This document shows positions 8,131 to 16,730 of a stretch of DNA of 49,161 nucleotides, piece after piece. How positions within the stretch are numbered: the stretch's first letter is position 1; each line of letters opens with the position of its first letter. The position numbers and the translations under genes are program-made. Under the pieces are notes generated by a model, which was not told where the DNA came from, did not search any database, and was given only the letters and a program-made list of their open reading frames with translations. Origin of the DNA: Calothrix sp. MO_167.B42 (lineage in GTDB: Bacteria > Cyanobacteriota > Cyanobacteriia > Cyanobacteriales > Nostocaceae); NCBI GenBank assembly GCA_030065255.1, contig JASJCX010000018.1, forward strand, positions 1-49,161, written 5' to 3'.

Positions 8131-8715
8131 TTATACTTCCGACGTTTTCTCCTGTTCTTGCTTTTTACTTTCTTGCGTCACTTTGGTAACATACATTTCT
8201 ACATCGCGCTGAATGATCTCTTCCACAGCTCCTGCAAAATCACTAAAAGCTTCTTCATGGCTTTTGTAATTGGCATAGGAACCAGTTAGTTCAAACAATT
8301 CCCACCCTTGTACTTTCAAAATTTCCGTTGTACGCCGATAATGCCGCCAACGTTCCCCATAATGGAAAAATTCCTCAACGGCGGAACTGATAGCTACCAT
8401 TCCCGATAGGATAATGGTAAATCCCTTAACATATGAATCTAAGGGTTTAGTATTAACATTTAAACTTACTAAAGTGGGGACAACCACACCCCCAATAATT
8501 GTTGTTAATCGTAATAAGTAATAGCGCTGACGGGCATGATTAGCTCGTTTTTCCATCCATAAAATCTGCTCTAACCAACGATGTTCTAGATAGTGCTTTT
8601 GTCTGCCATTAAATTCCAGAGTCTCAAATAAATTAATAAAATTTCGTTTTAATAATTGTGAATAAGAGTCTTTTTTTGCCACAACTCTCTCCTTAGGAGT
8701 AAAAATAGTCCCCAT
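8131..8715 (-). CDS. DUF4231 (SLATT-like) two-helix membrane protein
   Basis: A 194-residue protein with two membrane segments (about 70-88, LTTIIGGVVVPTLVSL, and 96-112, FTIILSGMVAISSAV) set between charged helices, and the EEFFHYGERWRHYRRT block typical of DUF4231. Related SLATT proteins are proposed pore-forming effectors tied to nucleotide-sensing conflict systems, but many DUF4231 genes stand alone with no known role. Here no sensor gene lies nearby, so I infer only a small inner-membrane protein. The ATG at 8715 is taken; a later ATG is not needed. Confidence 0.75.
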   Translation of the reverse strand: MGTIFTPKERVVAKKDSYSQLLKRNFINLFETLEFNGRQKHYLEHRWLEQILWMEKRANHARQRYYLLRLTTIIGGVVVPTLVSLNVNTKPLDSYVKGFTIILSGMVAISSAVEEFFHYGERWRHYRRTTEILKVQGWELFELTGSYANYKSHEEAFSDFAGAVEEIIQRDVEMYVTKVTQESKKQEQEKTSEV

Positions 8716-9163
8716 TATGCCAGCTAAACCTCGTTTATCTTGAAAGTTGCAGTTTTTTCGTGTATCTTAATATACTAATTTCTAAGTGTCAATCTTTCAC
8801 AATCCAAAATCCAAAATTGATTGGCTTGGTGGTAACATCCTGATTAACAGGGATAAAACTGTACCATTTGAACGCCTCTAATTTTTGTAGACTGAAACTC
8901 TTATAGATAAGGGAGTTGCACGTTAATTTTTACCGTTAACTAAAAAGCTGCTGGGAAGTTTTAATCCACAACAGCTAAGATTTTTGCGGAAGATTTTGAT
9001 ACTTTTGACAAAAATTCAAAGTATACAAATTCAACCTATAATTGTGCTTTATCAATACCTTCGTCTTTGTTTGTAGGTTGAATTTATGTATAAAACTCAA
9101 CCTAGGAATCAAAACATTTTTCAATTTGACAGAGGTATTATTGATGGAAAGTTGGAAACAGAT
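8716..9163. other. Spacer downstream of frr
   Basis: AT-rich, no coding sequence seen. It contains a perfect 12-bp inverted repeat (listed separately at 9027-9085) and a short AATCCAAA repeat near 8803-8817. It lies between the DUF4231 gene start and the frr stop. Confidence 0.6.
9027..9085. repeat. 12-bp perfect inverted repeat downstream of frr
   Basis: AAATTCAACCTA (9027-9038) and TAGGTTGAATTT (9074-9085) are exact inverted repeats with a 35-base loop. A third partial copy (CTCAACCTAGG) follows near 9096. The position, about 80 bases past the frr stop, would allow a role at the transcript end, but there is no T-run. Confidence 0.6.
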
Positions 9164-9712
9164 TTAGACAGTGGTAATGTCTTTTTCTTTGTCTGCCAAT
9201 AATTCGTCTATTTTCTTAGTGTACTTATCAGTTAATTTTTGTATGTCGTCTTGCAGATCTCTGGATTCATCTTCAGATATTTCCGAACTTTTTTCTTGTT
9301 TGCGAATAGAGTCCACGGCATCGCGGCGAATGTTACGAATTGCAACTTTCCCCTCTTCCGCATACTTAGCAGCAATTTTTACCAACTCTTTGCGGCGATC
9401 GCTAGTTAGAGGTGGAATATTTAATCGAATCACAGAACCGTCATTACTAGGGGTTAAACCCACATCTGACAGAGAAATTGCTTTTTCAATCAAGTTCATA
9501 CTGCCCCTGTCATAAGGCTGAATCATGATTGTACTAGCATCTGGCGTACTAATATTTGCCAGTGATTTTAAAGAGGTAGGTGCGCCATAGTAGTCTACTG
9601 TCACTTTGTCTAGGAGACTAGTATTAGCACGACCTGTACGAATGGTATTAAAAGACCGTTGAGTAGCCTCAATGGTCTTTTGCATCGTACTTTCAGCTTC
9701 AGATAATTTCAC
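9164..9712 (-). CDS. frr: Ribosome recycling factor
   Basis: Splits post-termination ribosomes together with EF-G. The product is about 182 residues, normal length, with [20 protein letters not shown] near the N-terminus and the conserved [27 protein letters not shown] and C-terminal KEKDI segments. I place the start at a GTG (9712): it has a strong GGAGGTT site 4 bases upstream and gives the family N-terminus (M/V-KLSEAES). An in-frame upstream start at 9727 would lie before that ribosome site. The gene overlaps the end of pyrH by 14 bases, so translation is probably coupled. Confidence 0.95.
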   Translation of the reverse strand: MKLSEAESTMQKTIEATQRSFNTIRTGRANTSLLDKVTVDYYGAPTSLKSLANISTPDASTIMIQPYDRGSMNLIEKAISLSDVGLTPSNDGSVIRLNIPPLTSDRRKELVKIAAKYAEEGKVAIRNIRRDAVDSIRKQEKSSEISEDESRDLQDDIQKLTDKYTKKIDELLADKEKDITTV

Positions 9713-10427
9713 AGGAACCTCCAACAAGGGTGCCGATAGTTTCTCCCATCACTGCACGATGAATATTACCACGGGCGGTTAGATCAAACACAAGAATGGG
9801 AATATTATTTTCTTTACATAGAGCGATCGCAGTACTATCCATCACTCGTAAATCCTTAGCCAAAACGTGGGCATAAGTAAGACTTTGGTAACGTTTTGCC
9901 TCAGGATGTATCTGGGGGTCAGCATCATAAATTCCATCTACTTTGGTTGCTTTAAAAATCACTTCCGCATCAATTTCTGCTGCCCGTAATGCTGCGGTAG
10001 TATCGGTCGTAAAGAACGGATTTCCCGAACCCGCACCAAAAATCACCACCCGGTTTTTTTCCAGATGGCGAATGGCACGACGGCGAATATAAGGTTCTGC
10101 CACTTCTTGCATGGCGATCGCAGTTTGAACTCTAGTTTGAACTCCTATTCTTTCTAAGGACTCTTGTAAAGTCATGGCATTCATTACCGTGGCAATCATG
10201 CCAATATAATCCGCGGTTGCCCTATCCATGCCCGCCGATGCTGCTTTCATGCCACGAAAAATGTTACCCCCACCAACCACAATGGCGATTTGTACGCCAG
10301 TAGCAACTACTTCTGCTACTTCTTCGGCTATTTCTTTGACCACTTCGGGATCAATTCCATAACCCATATTTCCCATTAGGGCTTCACCACTTATTTTCAG
10401 CAAAACCCGGCGGTAATGTGTTCCCAT
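9699..10427 (-). CDS. pyrH: UMP kinase
   Basis: Phosphorylates UMP to UDP with ATP, the committed step of pyrimidine nucleotide supply; hexameric and cytoplasmic. The protein begins [19 protein letters not shown], carries the glycine-rich [10 protein letters not shown] loop and [21 protein letters not shown], both characteristic. The ATG at 10427 is chosen over an in-frame start at 10466 because it gives the cyanobacterial N-terminus. pyrH-frr is a conserved order. A thioredoxin-like gene lies 71 bases upstream on the same strand and may be cotranscribed. Confidence 0.95.
   Translation of the reverse strand: MGTHYRRVLLKISGEALMGNMGYGIDPEVVKEIAEEVAEVVATGVQIAIVVGGGNIFRGMKAASAGMDRATADYIGMIATVMNAMTLQESLERIGVQTRVQTAIAMQEVAEPYIRRRAIRHLEKNRVVIFGAGSGNPFFTTDTTAALRAAEIDAEVIFKATKVDGIYDADPQIHPEAKRYQSLTYAHVLAKDLRVMDSTAIALCKENNIPILVFDLTARGNIHRAVMGETIGTLVGGSCEII
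9717..9723 (-). promoter_or_regulatory. Ribosome binding site deciding the frr start
   Basis: GGAGGTT on the minus strand lies inside the last codons of pyrH and 4 bases before the GTG at 9712. It argues for a GTG start and for coupled pyrH-frr translation. Confidence 0.75.
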
Positions 10428-10498
10428 GAAGTTCAACTCGATCAGAAAATTTGCAATTACCTCCAATTTAAGATAGCAGCGAGGGTGACAATCTGTCT

Positions 10499-11056
10499 CT
10501 AGTTCCTCCAGATTAAAGGGGTACCAATGGATTTAGTTTCTTGGATGGCTATTTCTTCTCCTGCTAATGAAGAAGTAACTGCATCCTGGAGATAACTAAT
10601 TTTCACCAATTTGTCATCCTTAGGACTATCATCAATCAAACCCTTGTAGCGAAGAAAACCATTTTTGTCTATCAGGAAAGCCGTCGGCGTTGTTCTAGCA
10701 CCAAAACTCTGTGTCACATCTTGAGTTGAGTCCCATAGGTAGGGAAAATTTAACTGATGATTCAGGGCAAATGATTTCATTTTATCAAAGTTTTGCATGG
10801 GAGTAGCTTCAACATTCTTGTCACCATTCACTCCTATCAAAGTAAACCCCAAGGTCGCAAATTCCCTTTGCAGATGTTTGAGTCTATCTAGATAACATTT
10901 CACATAGGGACAGTTATCGCTCATGAAAATGACAGCAACTGCCTGGCATTTGTGCAAATATCGACTCAAGTGGTGTACTTGTTGGTCAACTCCTGGCAAT
11001 TCAAAATCTGGCGCATAGCTCCCTATCGGTGTATCAATTGTATTTAATATATTCAT
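10499..11056 (-). CDS. Thioredoxin-fold AhpC/TSA-like protein
   Basis: A 185-residue thioredoxin-fold protein of the thiol-peroxidase/ResA-like group. [12 protein letters not shown] opens the fold, SDNCPYVKC (about 47-55) holds the active-site cysteine, and [13 protein letters not shown] contains the cis-proline loop. The usual CXXC is replaced by CPYVKC, so its redox chemistry is probably not that of a classical thioredoxin. No signal peptide is seen, so it is cytoplasmic. The C-terminal end (TPLIWRN) is shorter than in relatives that end in a cysteine-containing tail, as far as I recall. It precedes pyrH on the same strand. Confidence 0.8.
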   Translation of the reverse strand: MNILNTIDTPIGSYAPDFELPGVDQQVHHLSRYLHKCQAVAVIFMSDNCPYVKCYLDRLKHLQREFATLGFTLIGVNGDKNVEATPMQNFDKMKSFALNHQLNFPYLWDSTQDVTQSFGARTTPTAFLIDKNGFLRYKGLIDDSPKDDKLVKISYLQDAVTSSLAGEEIAIQETKSIGTPLIWRN

Positions 11057-11647
11057 GTTTTTGACTCAAAGGAACTAAGAAATATCAAATATATTTGTCA
11101 TATTTAACAGTTATCAGGTATCAGGTATCAGTAAAGAATGATGCACTTAGGAATCTGGATTTATATCTCCTACCAATTGGTGATCGACCTTGGTGGTGAA
11201 TCCGTAGGGTGAACTTAAATCCCCGACCAACGCCTTGATAACTATTCACTGTTCACGGATTTAATGTCAATTCCCAATCACAACTCAATCCTTTCTAAAT
11301 GCCTTATGTATAGAAATTTTTGCTTAATTCCAATACAAAAAAATTTGCAATACTTAGAACGTAGCATAATACTATACCCAAAAAATATATTAAATTGAAG
11401 TGAAAACCGCTATCGCTATATGTTTTTCAATTTTATACACCTATTTAGGTCTAGTAAATTGGGAAATTACTTAATTTACTAAATCATGTCAATTAGATTT
11501 CAGGCTCTTAATCAAGATTGCTGATTTATCTTGGGATCTAATGTAAGAATTATGTATATATGTTGAGATTTTTAACTCTCTAAGTTGAGTAAAATATAAA
11601 TCCTATCAATCGCAGTCTTTAATTAATCAATAATTGTGAATTTTTTT
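11057..11647. other. AT-rich divergent spacer (about 590 bp)
   Basis: It lies between two divergent genes, so it should hold both promoters, but no clear -10/-35 pair or operator could be pinned down. It includes a short TATCAGG repeat near 11112-11130. No RNA gene or open frame with coding character was seen. Confidence 0.55.
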
Positions 11648-12580
11648 ATGAATTCCTCAACTTCAACTAATTTACTAAATTCCACAAAAACCTGGACTTG
11701 GAAAAATCTGCGTATTTGTTATCAAACCCAAGGAATAAATGGACCGCCTGTACTTATGGTGCATGGTTTTGGTGCTTCTTGGGGACATTGGCGCAAAAAT
11801 ATCCCTATCCTGGCTCAAAACTGCCGGGTTTATGCCATTGATTTACTTGGTTTTGGTGGCTCTGATAAACCCCAACCGAATGAAGATATTAATTACACAT
11901 TTGAAACCTGGGGACAACAAATCGGTGATTTTTGCCGGGAAGTGATTCAGGAACCTGCTTTTTTAGTCGGAAATTCCATTGGTTGTATTGCAGCAATGGA
12001 AGCGGCGGTAAAAAATAGTGACATTGCTTTGGGTGTAGCATTAATTAATTGTTCGTTACGGCTATTACACGAACGCAAACGGCAAGATATATCTTTTTTC
12101 CGTCGTCTTGGCACACCAATATTTCAAAAAATTTTGGCAATTAAACCCCTAGGCAAATTCTTTTTCCATCAAATTGCCAATCCCCAAACGGTAGAAAAAA
12201 TTTTACTCCAAGCTTATGTCAATCGTGAAGCGGTGACAGAGGAGCTAATAGAAATGCTTGTCAAACCTGCAAAGGATTCTGGGGCAGCAGATGTGTTTAT
12301 TGCCTTTACAGCTTATTCTAGTGGTCCCCTAGCAGAAGATTTGTTACCTCAGTTGGAGTGTCCAGCTATTATTTTGTGGGGATGTGCCGATCCTTGGGAG
12401 CCAATCGGGTTGGGTAGAGAATTAGCCAATTTCCCCCAAGTGCAAAAATTTATTCCTTTGGATGGCGTTGGACATTGTCCTCAAGATGAAGTTCCTGAAG
12501 TGGTTAATCCAATTTTACAGGACTGGATTTGGGAGCGATCGCGTTCCACCAAACAACTAAATTCTAATCAAATTTGCTAA
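11648..12580 (+). CDS. Alpha/beta-fold hydrolase (pheophytinase-like group)
   Basis: A 310-residue serine hydrolase. The oxyanion region VHGFGASWGHWRKNI is near residues 38-52, the strand-turn VYAIDLLGFGGSDKP follows, the nucleophile elbow is GNSIGC, an acid lies in WGCADPWEPIG and the histidine in GVGHCPQDE near the C-terminus. Plant and cyanobacterial relatives act on chlorophyll derivatives or esters; the substrate here is unknown. Two starts are possible, GTG at 11636 and ATG at 11648; I prefer the ATG. It is monocistronic, cytoplasmic, with no signal peptide. Confidence 0.82.
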   Translation: MNSSTSTNLLNSTKTWTWKNLRICYQTQGINGPPVLMVHGFGASWGHWRKNIPILAQNCRVYAIDLLGFGGSDKPQPNEDINYTFETWGQQIGDFCREVIQEPAFLVGNSIGCIAAMEAAVKNSDIALGVALINCSLRLLHERKRQDISFFRRLGTPIFQKILAIKPLGKFFFHQIANPQTVEKILLQAYVNREAVTEELIEMLVKPAKDSGAADVFIAFTAYSSGPLAEDLLPQLECPAIILWGCADPWEPIGLGRELANFPQVQKFIPLDGVGHCPQDEVPEVVNPILQDWIWERSRSTKQLNSNQIC

Positions 12581-13043
12581 TTATAGCACTACGAAATTAG
12601 GGCGCGGACATTCCTAAATTCAAAAAACCCTTTGATAGTCTGCTGTTCGGTGTTCGGTGTTCGGTGTTCGGTGTTCGGTGTTCCCTATTCCCTATTACCT
12701 AGCGCGTAGCGCCATACTATAGACGGGATAGTTAATTTTGTTGATGTTGTTCATTGCTTAAACCCAACATCTAGGAAAGATTAAAGGGGAAATGTACAAA
12801 CTATTTTGGTTTTTGCGTTAGTTTTATGGAAATAGAAGATTGATTGTAACAAAACCCCTACGAGAAAAGGGTTATAGATAATTATGGTACTTTTGAAATC
12901 TGAAACACTTATAGAATAAGGCTTTCAACGATTTTTAACCCAGTTTTTCATAAAAACAACCGAAGAGCCACTATTTTCAAGACGTATTAGCACAAACCAA
13001 GTATTTAATCTGTATCCAGCCCCTCAATTGGAGAATATTGCAA
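12581..13043. other. Spacer between convergent genes
   Basis: Holds the TTCGGTG tract (12644-12685), a TTCCCTA doublet and a 'gcgcgtagcgcc' palindrome near 12701. The rest is AT-rich without a recognisable gene. Confidence 0.5.
12644..12685. repeat. TTCGGTG heptamer repeat
   Basis: About six tandem TGTTCGG/TTCGGTG heptads without spacers, in the gap after the hydrolase gene. Confidence 0.85.
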
Positions 13044-14489
13044 CTAAGGTAGTTGATATTGAACTGGATTATTTAGCATTTCCCTTTGTTCTAAATAATC
13101 CTGACCCACTTGTACGCTAATATCGGAATTAATATTTCCAGTACTTTCTACCCTGACTTCCCCTAATCCCAGAATACTACGAACAGATTCTGCACTATTA
13201 CCATCTCCTTGTTGGGCAACAATACGAGTTACCTTTAAGGGTAATCCCAAGCTTTTAGCAATGTAGACCTTCCTATAACCTGCTTTGCGAAGCATTCTGA
13301 TTAAGGGTCGGAAGCTAATGTCATCACTACCTGTATAATCTTGGATGGCAACTCGTAATCTTCCCGGTTCTGGTATTTGGGCTAATTCTTCAGATTCTAT
13401 GTCAAAATACTGACTCATCATGACCGGAATCTTTCTATGCTTGGGCAACCAGTAACTAGCTTTGTACTCTTTGGGATTACTAAAACTACCAGGAACCATT
13501 AACATTTGCATATTAGAACGATTGGTACGCACTCCAAATCCGGTTAGTGCTAATAACTCCTCTAGGGTTAAGTTAGTATCAATATTTTCCTTAACTACAT
13601 TGAGAATTTGGGGTAATTGGGCTAAAGTACCAGGGTTTAGACTTTGCTCCATCAACGCCCGCATTACCATCTGCTGCCGTTGAATCCGACCAATATCTCC
13701 TAAATTATCCCGACGAAAGCGTAATAATTGTAACGCTTGGTCTCCATTGAGATGTTGCTTGCCTGCTTTTAAATTAATGTACAGATGTTGGGAATCATCT
13801 TGATACTTCATATCCTTGGGTACATTAACTGTTACCCCTCCCAAGGCATCGATTAATTTACCAACCCCCAGAACGTTGATACGGATATAGCGATCGATTC
13901 CTACACCACTCAAGAGATTACTGACAGTTTTGGCTGTCAAAGCTGGGCCACCTTCCCGGTTGGCAGCATTAATTTTCTTCATCCCATATCCTTCAAGCAA
14001 GACGCGGGTGTCTCTGGGGATAGAAAGCATGACTAGCTTTTTCTTTTGGGGGTCAAAACGAATTAACAGCATGACATCCGCCAGACCATCAAAGGAATTA
14101 AGCTGGGGTAAGTACCCTAATTTTTTGATTTCTTCGCGAGACTGGTTCACATCTGGGGGTAGAACGCTCATCCCCATGACTAAAATATTCACGGGACGGG
14201 TTAATTCAGAAAAGCGCAGTCCGTCACCAGAAATCCGATTTTTGTCAAATACTGCGGCTTCATCGGCGCTGAGATTTGCTCGCATTAATGGCTTACTGGT
14301 TAAAGAGACTGCTAGTAATGCCCCCGCAGTGGCTGATACTAGGGCAATACCAGTCATGCCCATCCAGAACCATATCCAGCGATTTGGTTGGGATTTGTGG
14401 CTATGTCTATCTTTTGGCAGAGACACTTTTACTGTATCGGAATTGTTTACTGAGGTTCTATTAGTCGTCACTTTTTTCCTCACACTCAC
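13044..14489 (-). CDS. LytR-CpsA-Psr (LCP) family cell-envelope protein
   Basis: A 481-residue membrane-anchored protein. Residues 1-35 are cytoplasmic and basic, a transmembrane helix lies at about 39-60 (WIWFWMGMTGIALVSATAGALLA), and the LCP domain follows: VNILVMGM, ADVMLLIRFDPQKKKLVMLSIPRDTRV and RFRRDNLGDIGRIQRQQMV. The Arg/Asp residues that bind polyprenyl phosphate in this family are present. A LytR C-terminal domain (about 375-455) follows. LCP enzymes attach glycopolymers to peptidoglycan. The start is GTG; a stop codon lies directly upstream, so no earlier start exists. Confidence 0.88.
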   Translation of the reverse strand: MSVRKKVTTNRTSVNNSDTVKVSLPKDRHSHKSQPNRWIWFWMGMTGIALVSATAGALLAVSLTSKPLMRANLSADEAAVFDKNRISGDGLRFSELTRPVNILVMGMSVLPPDVNQSREEIKKLGYLPQLNSFDGLADVMLLIRFDPQKKKLVMLSIPRDTRVLLEGYGMKKINAANREGGPALTAKTVSNLLSGVGIDRYIRINVLGVGKLIDALGGVTVNVPKDMKYQDDSQHLYINLKAGKQHLNGDQALQLLRFRRDNLGDIGRIQRQQMVMRALMEQSLNPGTLAQLPQILNVVKENIDTNLTLEELLALTGFGVRTNRSNMQMLMVPGSFSNPKEYKASYWLPKHRKIPVMMSQYFDIESEELAQIPEPGRLRVAIQDYTGSDDISFRPLIRMLRKAGYRKVYIAKSLGLPLKVTRIVAQQGDGNSAESVRSILGLGEVRVESTGNINSDISVQVGQDYLEQREMLNNPVQYQLP

Positions 14490-14788
14490 TCATAAATATT
14501 TTTTAGATAGATCCTTTATAAGGCAGCAGATAAATCAAGTCATCATAGCTAGATTTTATTTAAACAGTCCTGATAGCTCTACTGTAGTGTCAATAAAAAC
14601 ACTTGTAGTAGTATTTTTGAAATTTGTGCTTCACCAGCTATGAAAAATGGTTGATTATCCTTAGCAGACCCCACACAATCCAAAGTATGGCAACATTAAA
14701 GCAGATTTGACTAGATTTGTGGCTAGATAATCTGTGTTATGGCAAAAATTTAAGTAGAAATACCGTAAATTGTGACTAAGATGAGATA

Positions 14789-15205
14789 CTAGGACAAATA
14801 CTTATTCCAGAATACTTCTGCAAGATGACTAAATCCGGGTAAAGATTTTGGTTTACCTTTAAACGCGCGAATCATCAACCAAACACTGACAAGGAAATAA
14901 CCAGAAGTGAGAAAGCTGTTGAGGAGTAGTAAACGTAGGGTAAATAATTCCGAAGTAGTTGTCGCCCCAGTTGATAACAGCAAATTCCCCAAAAGCCAGG
15001 TAAATGCCAAGGTAATAGACAAGCGACTAGTTGTTAATTGTTCCCGAGTCCCTTGGCGACGATAGAGTGTCCACAAGGATGGGAAAAAGCCAATTACTGG
15101 AATTAAGTATACCAATAAATGGGTTGGAGGGGTTTGCGATTGTTCGGTCGTGGAAAATTTGTGCATAAAATCAAGATTTTTCGTATGTTTAGTTGGACTG
15201 TTCAT
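14789..15205 (-). CDS. Small conserved membrane protein, 138 aa
   Basis: Function not recognised. Residues 29-45 (LLVYLIPVIGFFPSLWT), about 66-82 and about 90-110 are hydrophobic, giving three membrane segments, with a basic loop (YRRQGTREQ). The N-terminal 25 residues are polar, and a second methionine at residue 14 is an alternative start. It lies divergent from an exporter-like gene 92 bases away. The visible pattern is that of cyanobacterial membrane hypotheticals. Confidence 0.6.
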   Translation of the reverse strand: MNSPTKHTKNLDFMHKFSTTEQSQTPPTHLLVYLIPVIGFFPSLWTLYRRQGTREQLTTSRLSITLAFTWLLGNLLLSTGATTTSELFTLRLLLLNSFLTSGYFLVSVWLMIRAFKGKPKSLPGFSHLAEVFWNKYLS

Positions 15206-15297
15206 CCTAAACTAGGAGTAATGAAGACTTTAATTTTGTTAGAGATAATAAATTGTAGGCAAAACCTAATTTATTTCTATCCCGTATTTGGATAAAA

Positions 15298-16473
15298 ATG
15301 CAGACAGATAAGCTCCTTAATTGGTGGCAAACTCTCACTCCAATAGCTAAAATCGGCGCAGTCGCATTGTTGGCTCCGTTGTTAGTGCTTAATGGTTGGG
15401 CGGTTTCGGTAATTTTTGATTATTTTCATTCACTTATTGTTATTTTAGTCGGAGCATCAGTGTTGGCGTTTTTACTCAACTACCCTGTCAGGTTAATAGA
15501 AAGTCGAGGTGCAAAACGCGAGCCGGTTGCTATTGTTGTATTTTTACTGGCATTATCAATTTTGCTAGCTTTAGGGGTCACCCTATTTCCCCTAGCTTTG
15601 ACTCAGGCTCAACAATTGGTGGCTCGTTTACCGGAGTTAATTGACTCTGGGCGATCGCAACTGCTAATGTTGAATGAAAAGGGGGAAATTTTTGGTTTAC
15701 CAATTAATCTTGATGCTCTAGTTGGACAAATCAACGATCGCGTCAAAAATCAGTTACAAGCCATCGCTGGACAAGTGTTAAATTTGGCTGTGGTCACTTT
15801 TACCAGCCTATTAGACTTCCTCCTGACCATGGTACTAACTTTCTACCTGTTGCAACATGGGGATGAGTTGTGGCAAAGCTTAATCCAGTGGCTACCCAGA
15901 AAATTCCGCGAACCTTTTTCGGAGACGGTTCGCTTAAGTTTTCAGAATTTCTTTATCAGTCAACTGATTTTAGCTGTGTGCATGGCATCAGCTTTGATTT
16001 CCATATTTTTGTGGCTGAAAGTCCCATTTGGACTGTTGTTTGGCCTAACTATCGGAATTATGGCACTAGTTCCGTTTGGCGGTTCTGTGGGTATTGCTCT
16101 GATAACATCACTAGTGGCTCTGCAAGATTTCTGGATGGGTATGCGGGTATTGATGGCGGCAGTGATTATTCAGCAAATTTTGGAAAACTTAATTGCACCC
16201 AGGATTCTAGGTAGTTTCACTGGTTTAAATCCTGTTTGGGTGTTAATTTCTGTGCTGACAGGAGCTAGAATTGGGGGTCTTTTAGGGGTAATTGTGGCTG
16301 TCCCCACTGCTGTTGTGATTAAGACTGCTTTAATTGCTGTGCGTCTTCCTTATCCCAACCATAATGAAACTGATGGGATGAATTCTGGAGAAAAGACAGC
16401 TGCACTTCCTGAGCAACAAGAATCAACTGCCACCGAAGCACGGGGTTCGGTAAATATTTCAGAAGCTACTTGA
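15298..16473 (+). CDS. AI-2E/PerM family membrane transporter
   Basis: A 391-residue polytopic protein. Hydrophobic segments occur at about 20-60, 75-100, 150-180, 215-260, 270-300 and 305-345, and the family motif PFGGSVGIALIT and QQILENLIAPRILG occur in the C-terminal half. Members export autoinducer-2-like molecules or couple ion gradients (for example Na+/H+ antiport); the substrate here is not known. A Ser/Thr/Glu-rich tail (about 365-391) is likely cytoplasmic. It is followed by a long GAGTTAA repeat array. Confidence 0.85.
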   Translation: MQTDKLLNWWQTLTPIAKIGAVALLAPLLVLNGWAVSVIFDYFHSLIVILVGASVLAFLLNYPVRLIESRGAKREPVAIVVFLLALSILLALGVTLFPLALTQAQQLVARLPELIDSGRSQLLMLNEKGEIFGLPINLDALVGQINDRVKNQLQAIAGQVLNLAVVTFTSLLDFLLTMVLTFYLLQHGDELWQSLIQWLPRKFREPFSETVRLSFQNFFISQLILAVCMASALISIFLWLKVPFGLLFGLTIGIMALVPFGGSVGIALITSLVALQDFWMGMRVLMAAVIIQQILENLIAPRILGSFTGLNPVWVLISVLTGARIGGLLGVIVAVPTAVVIKTALIAVRLPYPNHNETDGMNSGEKTAALPEQQESTATEARGSVNISEAT

Positions 16474-16474
16474 A

Positions 16475-16614
16475 AGTTAAGAGTTAAGAGTTAAGAGTTA
16501 AGAGTTAAGAGTTAAGAGTTAAGAGTTAAGAGTTAAGAGTTGATAGTTGACAGTTGATAGTTGATAGTTGATAGTTGACAGTTGACAGTTAAGAGTTATG
16601 AGTTATGAGTTAAG
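16475..16614. repeat. Long heptamer array (GAGTTAA, then GTTGATA/GTTGACA)
   Basis: About 140 bp of nearly pure heptads: first GAGTTAA units, then GTTGATA and GTTGACA, ending in GAGTTAT. The change of unit within one array suggests growth and replacement by slippage or copying. It begins 2 bases after the transporter stop. Confidence 0.85.
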
Positions 16615-16680
16615 GATAGAAAGAGTGAATATCAATCCAAAAGAGGCAACGGATAACAAATTAACGCATTATCTGTTTTT

Positions 16681-16727
16681 CAAAATCCAAAATCCAAAAT
16701 CCAAAATCTAAAATCTAAAATCTAAAA
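16681..16727. repeat. AAAATCC/AAAATCT heptamer tract
   Basis: Tandem AAAATCC units grade into AAAATCT units just after the serpin stop. The reverse-complement type (GGATTTT) is found at 18150-18192 and 41967-42008. Confidence 0.8.
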
Positions 16728-16730
16728 TTG

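Noticed and set aside
13930-14643. 237-codon plus-strand frame opposite the LCP gene
   Set aside because: Antisense to a well-supported gene, with biased composition and no recognisable domain.
16475-16614. Possible CRISPR array
   Set aside because: Seven-base units abut each other with no spacers; no cas genes in the window.
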